Made by a program: the position numbers and the translations under genes. A stretch of DNA of 35,306 nt from positions 1 through 35,306 of the forward strand of contig DIFU01000142.1 in assembly GCA_002419285.1 (NCBI GenBank). Reading direction: 5' to 3'. Shown in pieces: positions 23,916-32,721 of this stretch. Within the stretch, counting starts at the first letter, position 1, and each line of letters starts with the position of its first letter. A model generated the notes under the pieces. It worked only from the letters and a program-made list of their open reading frames with translations, was not told the origin of the DNA and did no database searches. The stretch comes from Prolixibacteraceae bacterium UBA5740. Its GTDB lineage: Bacteria > Bacteroidota > Bacteroidia > Bacteroidales > Prolixibacteraceae.

Positions 23916-25461
23916 ACTGGTTGTAAATGCTGCCGGAAAGTTAGTTCCGGAGGAAATTAATGGGGAGAAAGTCATTCCATACAAGGGAGTAGGTAAATAT
24001 AAGCCAATGGGTTGCAAACATGCCCCTCCCATTCCATCATGTGCCGATTATCCAGCCAATGGCGACAAAAGATGTCCATCGCTTCGGGATGCCTTGATAA
24101 GGTCAGGACTTCGTGATGGTATGACCATTTCAACACATCATCATCTAAGGGATGGCGATTTTGTCGCAAATGCAGTCTTTGATATTGCGCAAGAGCTTGG
24201 AATCAAGGGGTTGCGATGGTTCCCTTCGGCTTCTTTTCCATGTAATGCCCATTTGATTCCTTATCTTGAAGATGGTACCATTGACTGGATCGAGGGTAGC
24301 ATGAATGGCCCACTTGGTGAATTTACTTCAAAAGGTAAAATGAAAAAGACCGCGATTCTCAGGTCACATGGAGGTCGGGTTCAGGCTATACAAGACGGCG
24401 AGGTGAAAATTGATATTGCCGTTATGGCGGCACCTTCGAGCGACGTTTTTGGAAATGCCAATGGTTTGACTGGTCCGTCGGCAACAGGAGTTTTGGGTTA
24501 TGCTGAAATGGATGTACAGTATGCCGAAAAAGTAATTTTGGTTACCGATAACCTTGTGCCGTTTCCTTGCTTGCCGATGCAGATTGCAGGAAATTTTGTT
24601 GATTTTGTTGTGGTCACCGAAAAACTAGGTGAGGCAGATAGAATCATTTCCGGTACCACCCAGATTACCAGAAGTCCTGACCGGCTGATCATTGCGGAAC
24701 TGGCTGCCCGATTCTGCGAAGTAACTGGTATAATTTACGATGGTTGTGTTATCCAGGCTGGTGCAGGAGGTATTTCTCTAGCCATTGCTGAGTATATAAA
24801 GACTATCCTGCAAAGGAACCAATGGCGGATCAGGGTGGGGTTTGGTGGATCAACCCAATACATGACCCAAATGCTGGAGACAGGATTAATGGAATATATT
24901 CTCGATGGACAGGTTTTTGATACCGAGGCAGTCAGATCTCTAAATGAGAATCGGAAACACCAGAGCTTTTCAGTTTTCAACGCTTACAATTACCATTCAA
25001 AGGGTAATCTTACTTCCATGATAGATGTTGTTACCCTAGGAGCTACGGAGATTGACGTAAACTTCAACGGGAACGTGGTTACCCATTCTGACGGGGTTAT
25101 TTTGCATGGAATCGGAGGCTGGCAGAATTGTCTCTTTGCAAAAAATACCATTGTGGCATTGCCGCTTTTCCGCAATCGCATACCTGTGATCGTAGATGAA
25201 GTTACCACTCTTTGCGGACCAGGGGAATTGATAGACGTGATCGTTACCGAGAGGGGAATTGCAATCAACCCTTTGAGGTCTGACCTAATTGAAAAGGCAA
25301 AGGATTCGGGACTGCCTTTGAAAACTATTCGTGAACTCAAGGAAGAAGCTGAAGCAATATGCGGTAAGCCTGATAAACCTAAGTTTACCGACCGGGTTGT
25401 AGCCGCTGTAAAATGGGTGGATGGAACCGTGCTTGATGTAATCAGGCAAGTGGCTGATTAG
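23902..25461 (+). CDS. citF: Citrate lyase alpha subunit type (CitF), acyl-carrier transferase
   Basis: The 519-residue protein matches CitF along its whole length. Landmarks are the N-terminal VPYKGVGKY-like IPYKGVGKYKP, the block MTISTHHHLRDGDFV (about residues 74-88), SMNGPLGEF, GLTGPSATGVLGYAE, GFGGSTQYMTQMLETGL and GPGELIDVIVTERGIAINPLR near the C terminus. In citrate lyase this subunit moves the carrier thioester from acetyl to the incoming tricarboxylate, freeing acetate. With the preceding fusion it gives all three lyase activities in two polypeptides. The activating enzymes CitC, CitX and CitG are not in this window. Assignment to homocitrate rather than citrate rests on the operon context. 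Confidence 0.93.
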   Translation: MLHDKLVVNAAGKLVPEEINGEKVIPYKGVGKYKPMGCKHAPPIPSCADYPANGDKRCPSLRDALIRSGLRDGMTISTHHHLRDGDFVANAVFDIAQELGIKGLRWFPSASFPCNAHLIPYLEDGTIDWIEGSMNGPLGEFTSKGKMKKTAILRSHGGRVQAIQDGEVKIDIAVMAAPSSDVFGNANGLTGPSATGVLGYAEMDVQYAEKVILVTDNLVPFPCLPMQIAGNFVDFVVVTEKLGEADRIISGTTQITRSPDRLIIAELAARFCEVTGIIYDGCVIQAGAGGISLAIAEYIKTILQRNQWRIRVGFGGSTQYMTQMLETGLMEYILDGQVFDTEAVRSLNENRKHQSFSVFNAYNYHSKGNLTSMIDVVTLGATEIDVNFNGNVVTHSDGVILHGIGGWQNCLFAKNTIVALPLFRNRIPVIVDEVTTLCGPGELIDVIVTERGIAINPLRSDLIEKAKDSGLPLKTIRELKEEAEAICGKPDKPKFTDRVVAAVKWVDGTVLDVIRQVAD

Positions 25462-25543
25462 TTGGGTGGAGCCAATCCTTTGTCCTCGTCTGGTATTTAA
25501 ATAAATTTTCATACGAAAGTCATAACTAAAAGTCAAAATACTT

Positions 25544-26743
25544 ATGGGAAAACGTACAATTGTTACCATGCCGGGAGATGGAATAGGCCGGGTTGTGCTT
25601 GACGAAGCACTCCGGGTTTTGGAAGCAGCCGGATTTTATGCTGATTATGTTGAAGGTGATATTGGGTGGGAATTTTGGTGCCGCGACGGAGAACCTTTAC
25701 CACAAAGGACTCTCAACTTGTTAAAGGAGCACAAGATTGGCCTTTTTGGGGCAATCACATCTAAACCGAAAGATGCTGCATTGGCTGAACTCAATCAAGA
25801 CCTTCGCGATAAAGGATTAGTCTATTCCAGCCCTATTGTTGGTTTGCGTCAACATTTTGGCCTGGATATATGTCTCCGTCCCTGTAAATCTTATCCTGGA
25901 AATCCACTTAACTTTATTCGCCGCGGACCTGAGGGTGTTATCGAAGAACCAGTGGTGGATGTAGCGATTTTCAGACAAAATACAGAAGGTTTGTATGGTG
26001 GCGTTGAATGGACAAATCCTCCACAGCAGGTTTATGACGCATTGATGACACATCCTAAGTTTAAAGCCAATTTCTCATGGTCACCCAAAGAGGAGATTTC
26101 TATATCAACAAGGATTTTTACCCGAAAAATGACACGGCGTATTTTGGAAGCTGCCTTCATTCATGCAGTGAAGAATGGATACAAATCAGTAACAGTTTGT
26201 GAGAAACCTAATGTCATCAGGGAAACGAGCGGTATGATGTACAAGATGGCAATGGAAATGCAAAAGAATGAGTATCCACAAATTGAACTCTGGAATACCA
26301 ACATCGATGCCCAGATGATGTGGCTTACCAAAAATCCCGAAACATATGGAGTCATTGTTGCGGGAAACATGTTCGGGGATATTGTTTCAGATGGCTTTGC
26401 CGGACTGATCGGAGGACTTGGATTCGCGTGCAGTGCGCAATATAATCCTGATTCTGGAATAGCCGTTTTTGAACCAACTCATGGTTCAGCTCCCAAATAT
26501 GCCGGATATCCCGTGTCGATCGTGAACCCGATAGCCATGATTGAATCTGGCTGCATGATGTTGGATTATATTGAGGAGCATGCGACTGCCCAAAGAATCA
26601 GGAATGCTGTTGCGAAGGTGATCGCTGAGGGCAAGGTTCGGACATATGACATGATGAAGATGACTGGTAGTCCGGATGTCATTGGTAAAGGAGCCGCTTC
26701 GACCCGTGATATGGCCAATGCCATTATCAGAGAGTTAAAATAG
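25544..26743 (+). CDS. Isocitrate/homoisocitrate-type dehydrogenase, NADP-type signature
   Basis: This beta-decarboxylating dehydrogenase has 399 residues. It starts VTMPGDGIGRVV and carries the Mg-site block NMFGDIVSDGFAGLIGGLG. By eye against E. coli isocitrate dehydrogenase, Ser96, Arg102, Arg112, Arg144 and Tyr151 correspond to Ser113, Arg119, Arg129, Arg153 and Tyr160. Asn115 is replaced by Ile98. The coenzyme segment HGSAPKYAG has Lys318-Tyr319, like the NADP-binding Lys344-Tyr345, rather than the D-I of NAD enzymes. So it is probably NADP(H)-linked with an isocitrate-like backbone site but an altered gamma-side pocket. In context I infer reductive carboxylation of 2-oxoadipate to homoisocitrate; plain isocitrate dehydrogenase is possible. 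Confidence 0.88.
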   Translation: MGKRTIVTMPGDGIGRVVLDEALRVLEAAGFYADYVEGDIGWEFWCRDGEPLPQRTLNLLKEHKIGLFGAITSKPKDAALAELNQDLRDKGLVYSSPIVGLRQHFGLDICLRPCKSYPGNPLNFIRRGPEGVIEEPVVDVAIFRQNTEGLYGGVEWTNPPQQVYDALMTHPKFKANFSWSPKEEISISTRIFTRKMTRRILEAAFIHAVKNGYKSVTVCEKPNVIRETSGMMYKMAMEMQKNEYPQIELWNTNIDAQMMWLTKNPETYGVIVAGNMFGDIVSDGFAGLIGGLGFACSAQYNPDSGIAVFEPTHGSAPKYAGYPVSIVNPIAMIESGCMMLDYIEEHATAQRIRNAVAKVIAEGKVRTYDMMKMTGSPDVIGKGAASTRDMANAIIRELK

Positions 26744-26773
26744 AGGTGGGATTTTTGATATCAAAAAGACGAC

Positions 26774-27322
26774 ATGAAGAGTGAAGTTGAATATTTATGG
26801 CCTGAAATCCATTGGATAGAAGACAAGGACCTTAAGGAAAAAACGGCAAGAGTTTGGGAATTGGCGTTGGAAAGGAGTGTCCTTACCGTCCGGGACCTTG
26901 GACGTATTCCATTTACGCTTTTGGCAGGACCCGACTTGAAAGTAAGTTTTATGGATCATAAAAGGAGTGTGGTCCATATCGCACGGGATTGTGGAAATAC
27001 CATCAATTCGATGTATCACGGAGAGTTGCCTGTCGATATGGATGTTTTAATTTCCGGAGCAATCCTTGCCGACGTAGGTAAGCTTTTGGAATATGAACTG
27101 GACGAGAAGGGAAATGCAGTTCAGGGGCGCTACGGTAAATATCTGAGACATCCTTTCAGTGGGGTTTCCCTGGCCGAACTATGCGGTGTCCCTCCCGAAG
27201 TTTGCCACATCATTGCAGCCCATGCCGATGAAGGAAATCTCATTAAGAGATCTACCGAAGCATACATTGTTCATCACGCTGATTTTATGACCTTTCTTCC
27301 ATTTAAATCGAGACTGATTTAG
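26774..27322 (+). CDS. HD-domain-like protein with degenerate HD motif
   Basis: The 182-residue protein has the helical order of an HD-superfamily domain: His62 (MDHKRSVVHIARD), then SGAILADVGKLLEYE, His126 (RHPFSG), His150 (AAHADEG) and Asp170 (VHHADFM). The signature His-Asp pair, normally L-H-D-x-G-K, is here Ala99-Asp100, so one metal ligand is missing. Phosphohydrolase activity may be lost or altered. The gene lies 30 bases after the dehydrogenase and 58 bases before the first hydro-lyase, inside a purely metabolic operon. A regulatory, chaperone or cofactor-related role is possible, but I cannot assign one. Confidence 0.7.
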   Translation: MKSEVEYLWPEIHWIEDKDLKEKTARVWELALERSVLTVRDLGRIPFTLLAGPDLKVSFMDHKRSVVHIARDCGNTINSMYHGELPVDMDVLISGAILADVGKLLEYELDEKGNAVQGRYGKYLRHPFSGVSLAELCGVPPEVCHIIAAHADEGNLIKRSTEAYIVHHADFMTFLPFKSRLI

Positions 27323-27380
27323 TATTCTTCCTTTAATTCTGGCTTTTTCTGATGGCCATAGCCAGTAAAATGAAAATCAT

Positions 27381-29195
27381 ATGACAATCATCGAGAAAAT
27401 CATAGCCCACCATAGTCGTAAGGAAAGAGTATCACCTGGTGATATTGAAGATGTCGAAATTGATGTTCGACTGGCCCGGGATTTTGGAGGCGCGAACGTG
27501 GTTAAGAATATGGTGGAATTTGGATTAAGTGTTGATAACCGTACCAGGACTTTTTTTACATTCGATTGCAATCCTACAGGTTCCGACCAGAAGTATGCCG
27601 CTAATCAACAAATCTGCCGATTATTTGCAAGAGAAAACGAGCTTAGGGTATTTGATATCGATGCTGGCATTGGTACGCATCTGGCTATTGACAAGGGATT
27701 GGCCGTTCCTGGAGGGACTCTGGTCTCTACAGATTCACATGCCAATATTCTGGGTGCGATCGGTTGCTTTGGTCAGGGTATGGGTGATCAGGACATTGCC
27801 GCTTCCTGGGCAAAAGGTTCCGTCTGGTTCAAGGTGCCGGAAACAGTTAAAATAACCCTTATCGGTGAACGTTCGAATGATTTGTCAGCAAAGGATATTG
27901 TTCTCAACCTTCTTCAAAGATTTGGGAGCAATCAACTTTTGGGATATGCCATTGAGTTATATGGCAAGGAAGTTTACAAACTCTCTCTTGATGAAAGGAT
28001 TACTGTCTCATCAATGGCTACCGAAATGGGAGCCATTATCCTGTTTATCCCGCCAAATGAGAATATCATCAGTTATTGCAGACAACATTCTGAAAATGAA
28101 TTCTCGCCCGTTTTTGCAGATAACAATGCTCGCTATGCAAAAGAATTTGTTTTGGATCTTTCTGAATTTTTACCAAGTGTTTCTTTGCCCGGGAAACCGC
28201 ATAATGTCGTACCTCTAACCCAGGTTAAAGGAACGGAAATCGATTCTGTTTTTATTGGAAGCTGCACCAATGGTCGTATTGAGGATCTTAGGGTAGTTGC
28301 AGATATCCTGAATGGTAGAAAGATTACTCCGGGAGTTGTTCTGAAAATTGTCCCTGCTACAGATGAAATTTGGCGACAGGCACTGGATGAGGGACTTATC
28401 CATATCTTTAAGGATTCCGGTGCTTTGGTAAGTAATGCTGGTTGTGCCGGTTGTGCTTCGGGTCAGGTCGGTCAGAATGGGCCGGGAGAGACAACTCTTA
28501 GTACGGGAAATCGCAACTTTCCAGGAAAACAGGGAAAGGGGGATGTCTATCTGTCATCTCCTGCCATTGCAGCTGCCTCTGCAATCGCCGGGTATATCAC
28601 TACGGCAGATGCAATTCCTGATCATCCGCCAATTCGATCGGTTGTTCAGATGAAAGGTACCTATAAAAAAACGGAACATGATCGATTGGAGCAGCCTCCG
28701 GAAATTCTGACCGGTAAGGTCTGGCTTATACCTGAGGACAATATTGACACCGATATGATTTTTCATAACCGGCATCTGGCAATCACCGATGTATCGGAGA
28801 TGGGAAAGTTTACTTTCGGAAATATGATGGGATGGGAGAATTTTGCTGACTTGGCTGAATCGGGTGATATTATTATAACCGGAAGGAATTTTGGTGCCGG
28901 TAGCTCCAGACAGCAGGCTGTTGATTGTTTCAAAGCATTGGGATGTCAGGCAATCTTAGCAAGGTCTTTTGGGGCTATCTATGAAAGAAATGCCATCAAT
29001 TCAGGATTCCTGGTGTTAGTTTACGAGGATATTGAATTTCTTGGTCTTAGGTCCCGGGATGAGGTTAAGATTGACTTAATTAACAGTTTGATTGTCAATA
29101 ATTCAAATGGAAGGAAGATGTCACTGAGACCAATATCAAATGTTCAGCTTCAAATATATAAGGCTGGTGGCATATTAGGTAATTTGAAGGGTTAG
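27381..29195 (+). CDS. Fused LeuC-LeuD-type hydro-lyase (aconitase superfamily), copy 1
   Basis: The protein (604 residues) joins the large iron-sulfur domain (about 1-420) and the small swivel domain (about 440-600) of the isopropylmalate isomerase/homoaconitase branch. [4Fe-4S] ligands are Cys295 (GSCTNGR), Cys355 and Cys358 (GCAGCASG). STDSHANILGAIG is the usual large-subunit signature, and GRNFGAGSSRQQA is the swivel-domain loop. The specificity loop (DTDMIFHNRHLAITD, about 456-470) has HLAI where isopropylmalate isomerases have YLVY-like and methanogen homoaconitases YLRT. Its substrate is thus not one of those two by motif. In context I infer one dehydration/hydration step between homoisocitrate and homocitrate. 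A second, similar enzyme follows. Confidence 0.9.
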   Translation: MTIIEKIIAHHSRKERVSPGDIEDVEIDVRLARDFGGANVVKNMVEFGLSVDNRTRTFFTFDCNPTGSDQKYAANQQICRLFARENELRVFDIDAGIGTHLAIDKGLAVPGGTLVSTDSHANILGAIGCFGQGMGDQDIAASWAKGSVWFKVPETVKITLIGERSNDLSAKDIVLNLLQRFGSNQLLGYAIELYGKEVYKLSLDERITVSSMATEMGAIILFIPPNENIISYCRQHSENEFSPVFADNNARYAKEFVLDLSEFLPSVSLPGKPHNVVPLTQVKGTEIDSVFIGSCTNGRIEDLRVVADILNGRKITPGVVLKIVPATDEIWRQALDEGLIHIFKDSGALVSNAGCAGCASGQVGQNGPGETTLSTGNRNFPGKQGKGDVYLSSPAIAAASAIAGYITTADAIPDHPPIRSVVQMKGTYKKTEHDRLEQPPEILTGKVWLIPEDNIDTDMIFHNRHLAITDVSEMGKFTFGNMMGWENFADLAESGDIIITGRNFGAGSSRQQAVDCFKALGCQAILARSFGAIYERNAINSGFLVLVYEDIEFLGLRSRDEVKIDLINSLIVNNSNGRKMSLRPISNVQLQIYKAGGILGNLKG

Positions 29196-29287
29196 TTTTT
29201 CCCGATATTAAGTATTTAGAATGGAAGGTGTTTGGGTGGGTGGGCTTTTAGGATCGAAAGAAAGAATCTGATAGAAAGTTTTGAACT

Positions 29288-31066
29288 ATGGCAAGAACAT
29301 TCGCTGAAAAAATTCTGGATGCAGAATCCGGAAGGATAGTGTTTAAGCGTCCTGATTTGGTACTATCACACGATAATACGGCAAGTATTGAGAAGATTTT
29401 CAAAAAAATGCATGGAGAGCGTCCATTCGATTCAAGCAGATTGGTTATTACCCTGGATCACAATGCACCGCCGACCAATGTCAAACTTGCAAATGACTAT
29501 CAGCAAATCAGAAAATTCGTGAATGATATTGGCATCGAAAGGTTTCACGATGTAGGTTCTGGCATATGTCATCAGTTGATGGCTAACTATGCCCGTCCCG
29601 CAATGATCATTGTAGGCAGCGATAGTCATACCTGTACGGCCGGGGCATTCAACGCATTCGCCGCGGGTATCGACCGAACTGAAACAGCCGGAATATGGAA
29701 AACAGGGGAAACCTGGTTCCGGGTGCCGGAATCGATGAAAATTACCTTGAGTCATTCCTTGCCGCCCCATGTTTATGCAAAAGATTTGGCACTGACCATT
29801 ATTGGACTGATCGGTTCTGACGGCGCTGATTATTTGTCTGTCGAATTTCATGGGGAAGGATTGAAATCATTGACCATTGATGATCGCATGACCATCGCCA
29901 ATATGGCATCTGAAATGGGAGCTAAAAACGCTGTCTTTCCCCCTGATAGCATATTAAAGGACTACCTGGGGAATGATATCCAGGGTGTCTGGGCTGATGA
30001 CGATGCTCATTACATACGCGAAATAGAAATCGATCTGGCTACGTTGTTTCCGGTTGTCGCCTTACCCCACAATGTTGATAAGGTCAAGGCTGTTAGTGAA
30101 GTGGCTGGTACACCCGTGGGACAGGCGCTAATAGGGACGTGCACAAATGGTCGCGTATCCGATTTGAGAATAGCTGCCGGCATATTGAAGGGACAGAAAG
30201 TTGCATCAAATGTTCAATTGCATGTTATTCCTGCCTCACGCGATATTTATCTGCAAGCCATGAAAGAGGGAATTATCCAGGATTTGGTCGAAGCAGGTGC
30301 AAATATTCTTTCGCCATCTTGTGGCCCTTGTTTGGGCACCGGACAAGGAATACCTCCCGATGGGATCAATGTCATTTCTACAGCCAACCGAAATTTTCTT
30401 GGCAGGATGGGTAACAGCAATTCTTCAATTTATTTGGGTTCACCATCAACAGTTGCCCTTTCCGCGATCAAAGGGAAAATTGTATCTCCGGGAATGCATC
30501 CCAATCAGCACTTCAATATTGTGGATGATGCACCAAAATCGGTTGGAGTTCAAATAACTGACAATCGTAGATTTAATGGTGTCTGGGCTTACCAGGATGT
30601 CGATAACCTGAATACTGACCAGATGTTTGCAGGTAACCTGACTTATGAAATCAACAGCTCTGATCCCCATAAAATTGTTCCCCATTTGTTGAAAGGATTT
30701 GACACCCGGTTTGCAGAGCTGGTCGAAAATGGCGATATTGTGATCTGCGGTGAAAACTTTGGCTGTGGAAGTTCCCGTGAACATCCCTCTGTCGGGTTGG
30801 TGCATGCAGGAGTAAAATCAGTGATTGTTAAGTCGGTATCTCGAATATTTTATCGGTCTGCCATTAACCAGGGATTGCCAATTATCGTGCTTCCCGATGC
30901 AGTAACGGCTTATCGGCCAGGTGATATAGTCAGGGTATTTTTGAGGGAAGGAAGAGTTACTATTGGAGAACGCACATTCCTGTTTAATGCTCTCCCTCAA
31001 CAACTGATGGAGATTTTAACAAACGGAGGTCTCGTGAAAACCCTGGCCAATAACCCCGAACAATAG
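29288..31066 (+). CDS. Fused LeuC-LeuD-type hydro-lyase (aconitase superfamily), copy 2
   Basis: This 592-residue fusion has the same order of domains as the preceding gene but is clearly divergent, so it is not a recent tandem duplicate. Cluster ligands are Cys285 (GTCTNGR), Cys345 and Cys348 (SCGPCLGTG). IIVGSDSHTCTAGAFNAF and GENFGCGSSREH are intact. The swivel loop reads NTDQMFAGNLTYEIN, again neither the YLVY nor the YLRT type. Some homoaconitases catalyse only the cis-homoaconitate to homoisocitrate half-reaction. Two adjacent, different hydro-lyases could therefore split the two halves of the isomerisation. An alternative is one enzyme for citrate/isocitrate and one for the C7 analogues. 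Confidence 0.9.
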   Translation: MARTFAEKILDAESGRIVFKRPDLVLSHDNTASIEKIFKKMHGERPFDSSRLVITLDHNAPPTNVKLANDYQQIRKFVNDIGIERFHDVGSGICHQLMANYARPAMIIVGSDSHTCTAGAFNAFAAGIDRTETAGIWKTGETWFRVPESMKITLSHSLPPHVYAKDLALTIIGLIGSDGADYLSVEFHGEGLKSLTIDDRMTIANMASEMGAKNAVFPPDSILKDYLGNDIQGVWADDDAHYIREIEIDLATLFPVVALPHNVDKVKAVSEVAGTPVGQALIGTCTNGRVSDLRIAAGILKGQKVASNVQLHVIPASRDIYLQAMKEGIIQDLVEAGANILSPSCGPCLGTGQGIPPDGINVISTANRNFLGRMGNSNSSIYLGSPSTVALSAIKGKIVSPGMHPNQHFNIVDDAPKSVGVQITDNRRFNGVWAYQDVDNLNTDQMFAGNLTYEINSSDPHKIVPHLLKGFDTRFAELVENGDIVICGENFGCGSSREHPSVGLVHAGVKSVIVKSVSRIFYRSAINQGLPIIVLPDAVTAYRPGDIVRVFLREGRVTIGERTFLFNALPQQLMEILTNGGLVKTLANNPEQ

Positions 31067-31125
31067 CTGTCGGAATTGAAGAAACTGAATGACATATCAT
31101 AAAAATTAGGATAATACAAATACTT

Positions 31126-32667
31126 ATGGAAGAACAAATAGGAAAAATTCTTAAGGAATTGGATATCCATCCTGAGAATTCGGGTCTCTGCACTGGAACG
31201 AAATGGCCTGAAGCAGGTGGTGACTTGCTTGTATCTTATTCTCCAGCTGATGGCAGGGCAATTGCAAGTATTAAGCAGGCCACTGTGGATAATTTTCAGG
31301 ATGTGATGGAAATAGCATCCGGCGCCTTTCTGGAATGGCGCAAGAAACCTGCTCCTTTAAGAGGTGAAATTGTTCGACAGATCGGTCTTGAACTCAGGAA
31401 GTTCAAGGAACCGCTAGGTAAACTGGTCTCTTATGAGATGGGCAAGATCTATCAGGAGGGACTGGGAGAGGTACAGGAGATGATTGATATTTGCGATTTT
31501 GCTGTTGGACAGAGCCGTCAGCTCTACGGTTTCACCATGCATAGTGAACGCCCCAATCATCGAGTGTACGATCAGTATCATCCCCTGGGCATCGTGGGAG
31601 TGGTTTCTGCATTCAACTTCCCGGTTGCAGTTTGGGCGTGGAATGCCATGATTGCACTTGTGGCAGGAGATGTCGTCATTTGGAAGCCATCATCGAAAGT
31701 ACTCCTTTGCGCAATCGCAGTGCATAAAATTGTCGCCCGGGTATTAGAGCGAAACGGATTACCTGAAGGTATTCTTAACCTGGTTGCCGCCAGTTCAAGG
31801 AACCTCGGTGACGAGTTCTTTACGGATAAGAGAATACCATTGATTTCTTTTACGGGATCAACACGAATCGGCAAGAGGGTAGGACAATTGGTTGGAGAAC
31901 GCCTTGGCAGAACAATACTTGAGCTTGGCGGCAACAATGCCATCATCGTTACACCTAATGCAAACCTGGATCTTGCTATCCGTGCCATCCTGTTTGGGGC
32001 GGTGGGTACATGTGGTCAGAGGTGTACATCCACCAGGAGAATAATCGTACATGAGTCTAAGTACAATGAGGTGAAAGACCAATTATTGACTGCGTATAAG
32101 AGTCTGAGAATAGGACATCCACTCGATCCGGGGACACATGTGGGGCCTCTGATCGATAAAGGTGCAAAGGAGACTTTTTTAAGCGCGGTCGAGCAAGTTA
32201 AAGCTGAAGGCGGAAACATTTTATGTGGAGGGGTTGAGCTTACAGGTTCTGGTTATGAATCGGGATGCTATGTTCTTCCTGCCATTGCTCAGGTAATGAA
32301 TCATTATGCCATTGTACAGGATGAAACTTTTGCTCCGTTGCTATACCTGATCCGATATTCCACAATCGAAGAAGCCATTCAAATACATAATGATGTTCCT
32401 CAAGGCTTGTCGTCAGCGATGTTCACAACCAATCTGACCGAATCTGAGATTTTCCTGTCAAATGCGGGTTCTGATTGTGGAATTGCAAATATAAATATTG
32501 GAACCTCAGGAGCAGAAATAGGTGGGGCTTTCGGTGGAGAGAAGGATACCGGCGGAGGCCGTGAATCGGGTTCTGATGCTTGGAAGGTTTATATGCGCAG
32601 ACAAACCAATACCATAAATTATGGCACCGAACTTCCTTTAGCCCAAGGAATCAGGTTTGAGATTTGA
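31126..32667 (+). CDS. ALDH7-type 2-aminoadipate-6-semialdehyde dehydrogenase
   Basis: The 513-residue aldehyde dehydrogenase closely resembles the antiquitin (ALDH7) family. It has VVSAFNFPVAVWAWNAM, the NAD-site FTGSTRIGKRVGQ, catalytic Glu266 in ELGGNNAIIV and catalytic Cys300 in GQRCTSTRR. It ends with the family-specific block NIGTSGAEIGGAFGGEKD followed by GGGRESGSDAWK. ALDH7 enzymes oxidise alpha-aminoadipic semialdehyde (or its cyclic form) to 2-aminoadipate with NAD+. This is a strongly downhill oxidation, so the pathway should run from lysine outward. Lysine-ketoglutarate reductase and saccharopine dehydrogenase genes follow directly and supply the substrate. Confidence 0.95.
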   Translation: MEEQIGKILKELDIHPENSGLCTGTKWPEAGGDLLVSYSPADGRAIASIKQATVDNFQDVMEIASGAFLEWRKKPAPLRGEIVRQIGLELRKFKEPLGKLVSYEMGKIYQEGLGEVQEMIDICDFAVGQSRQLYGFTMHSERPNHRVYDQYHPLGIVGVVSAFNFPVAVWAWNAMIALVAGDVVIWKPSSKVLLCAIAVHKIVARVLERNGLPEGILNLVAASSRNLGDEFFTDKRIPLISFTGSTRIGKRVGQLVGERLGRTILELGGNNAIIVTPNANLDLAIRAILFGAVGTCGQRCTSTRRIIVHESKYNEVKDQLLTAYKSLRIGHPLDPGTHVGPLIDKGAKETFLSAVEQVKAEGGNILCGGVELTGSGYESGCYVLPAIAQVMNHYAIVQDETFAPLLYLIRYSTIEEAIQIHNDVPQGLSSAMFTTNLTESEIFLSNAGSDCGIANINIGTSGAEIGGAFGGEKDTGGGRESGSDAWKVYMRRQTNTINYGTELPLAQGIRFEI

Positions 32668-32721
32668 CAGGGATTTGAATCTCACTGAAATTCCTGGTCA
32701 ACTGATTAAAAAAAAAAGTTA

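Noticed and set aside
22710..29195. Citramalate lyase with a reverse citramalate route from 2-oxobutyrate
   Set aside because: The same enzyme families could do this, but nothing else in the operon makes 2-oxobutyrate, whereas the lysine genes lead to 2-oxoadipate.
22710..31066. Citrate fermentation or a reductive TCA branch (citrate lyase, aconitase, isocitrate dehydrogenase)
   Set aside because: It remains the main alternative. I rank it lower because three saccharopine-pathway genes share the run, the hydro-lyases are LeuCD-type rather than AcnA/AcnB, two are present, and no citrate transporter or oxaloacetate decarboxylase is seen.
27381..31066. The two hydro-lyase genes as a recent tandem duplication
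   Set aside because: Domain order is shared, but the sequences differ throughout, including the cluster loops and swivel motifs, so they diverged long ago or arrived separately.
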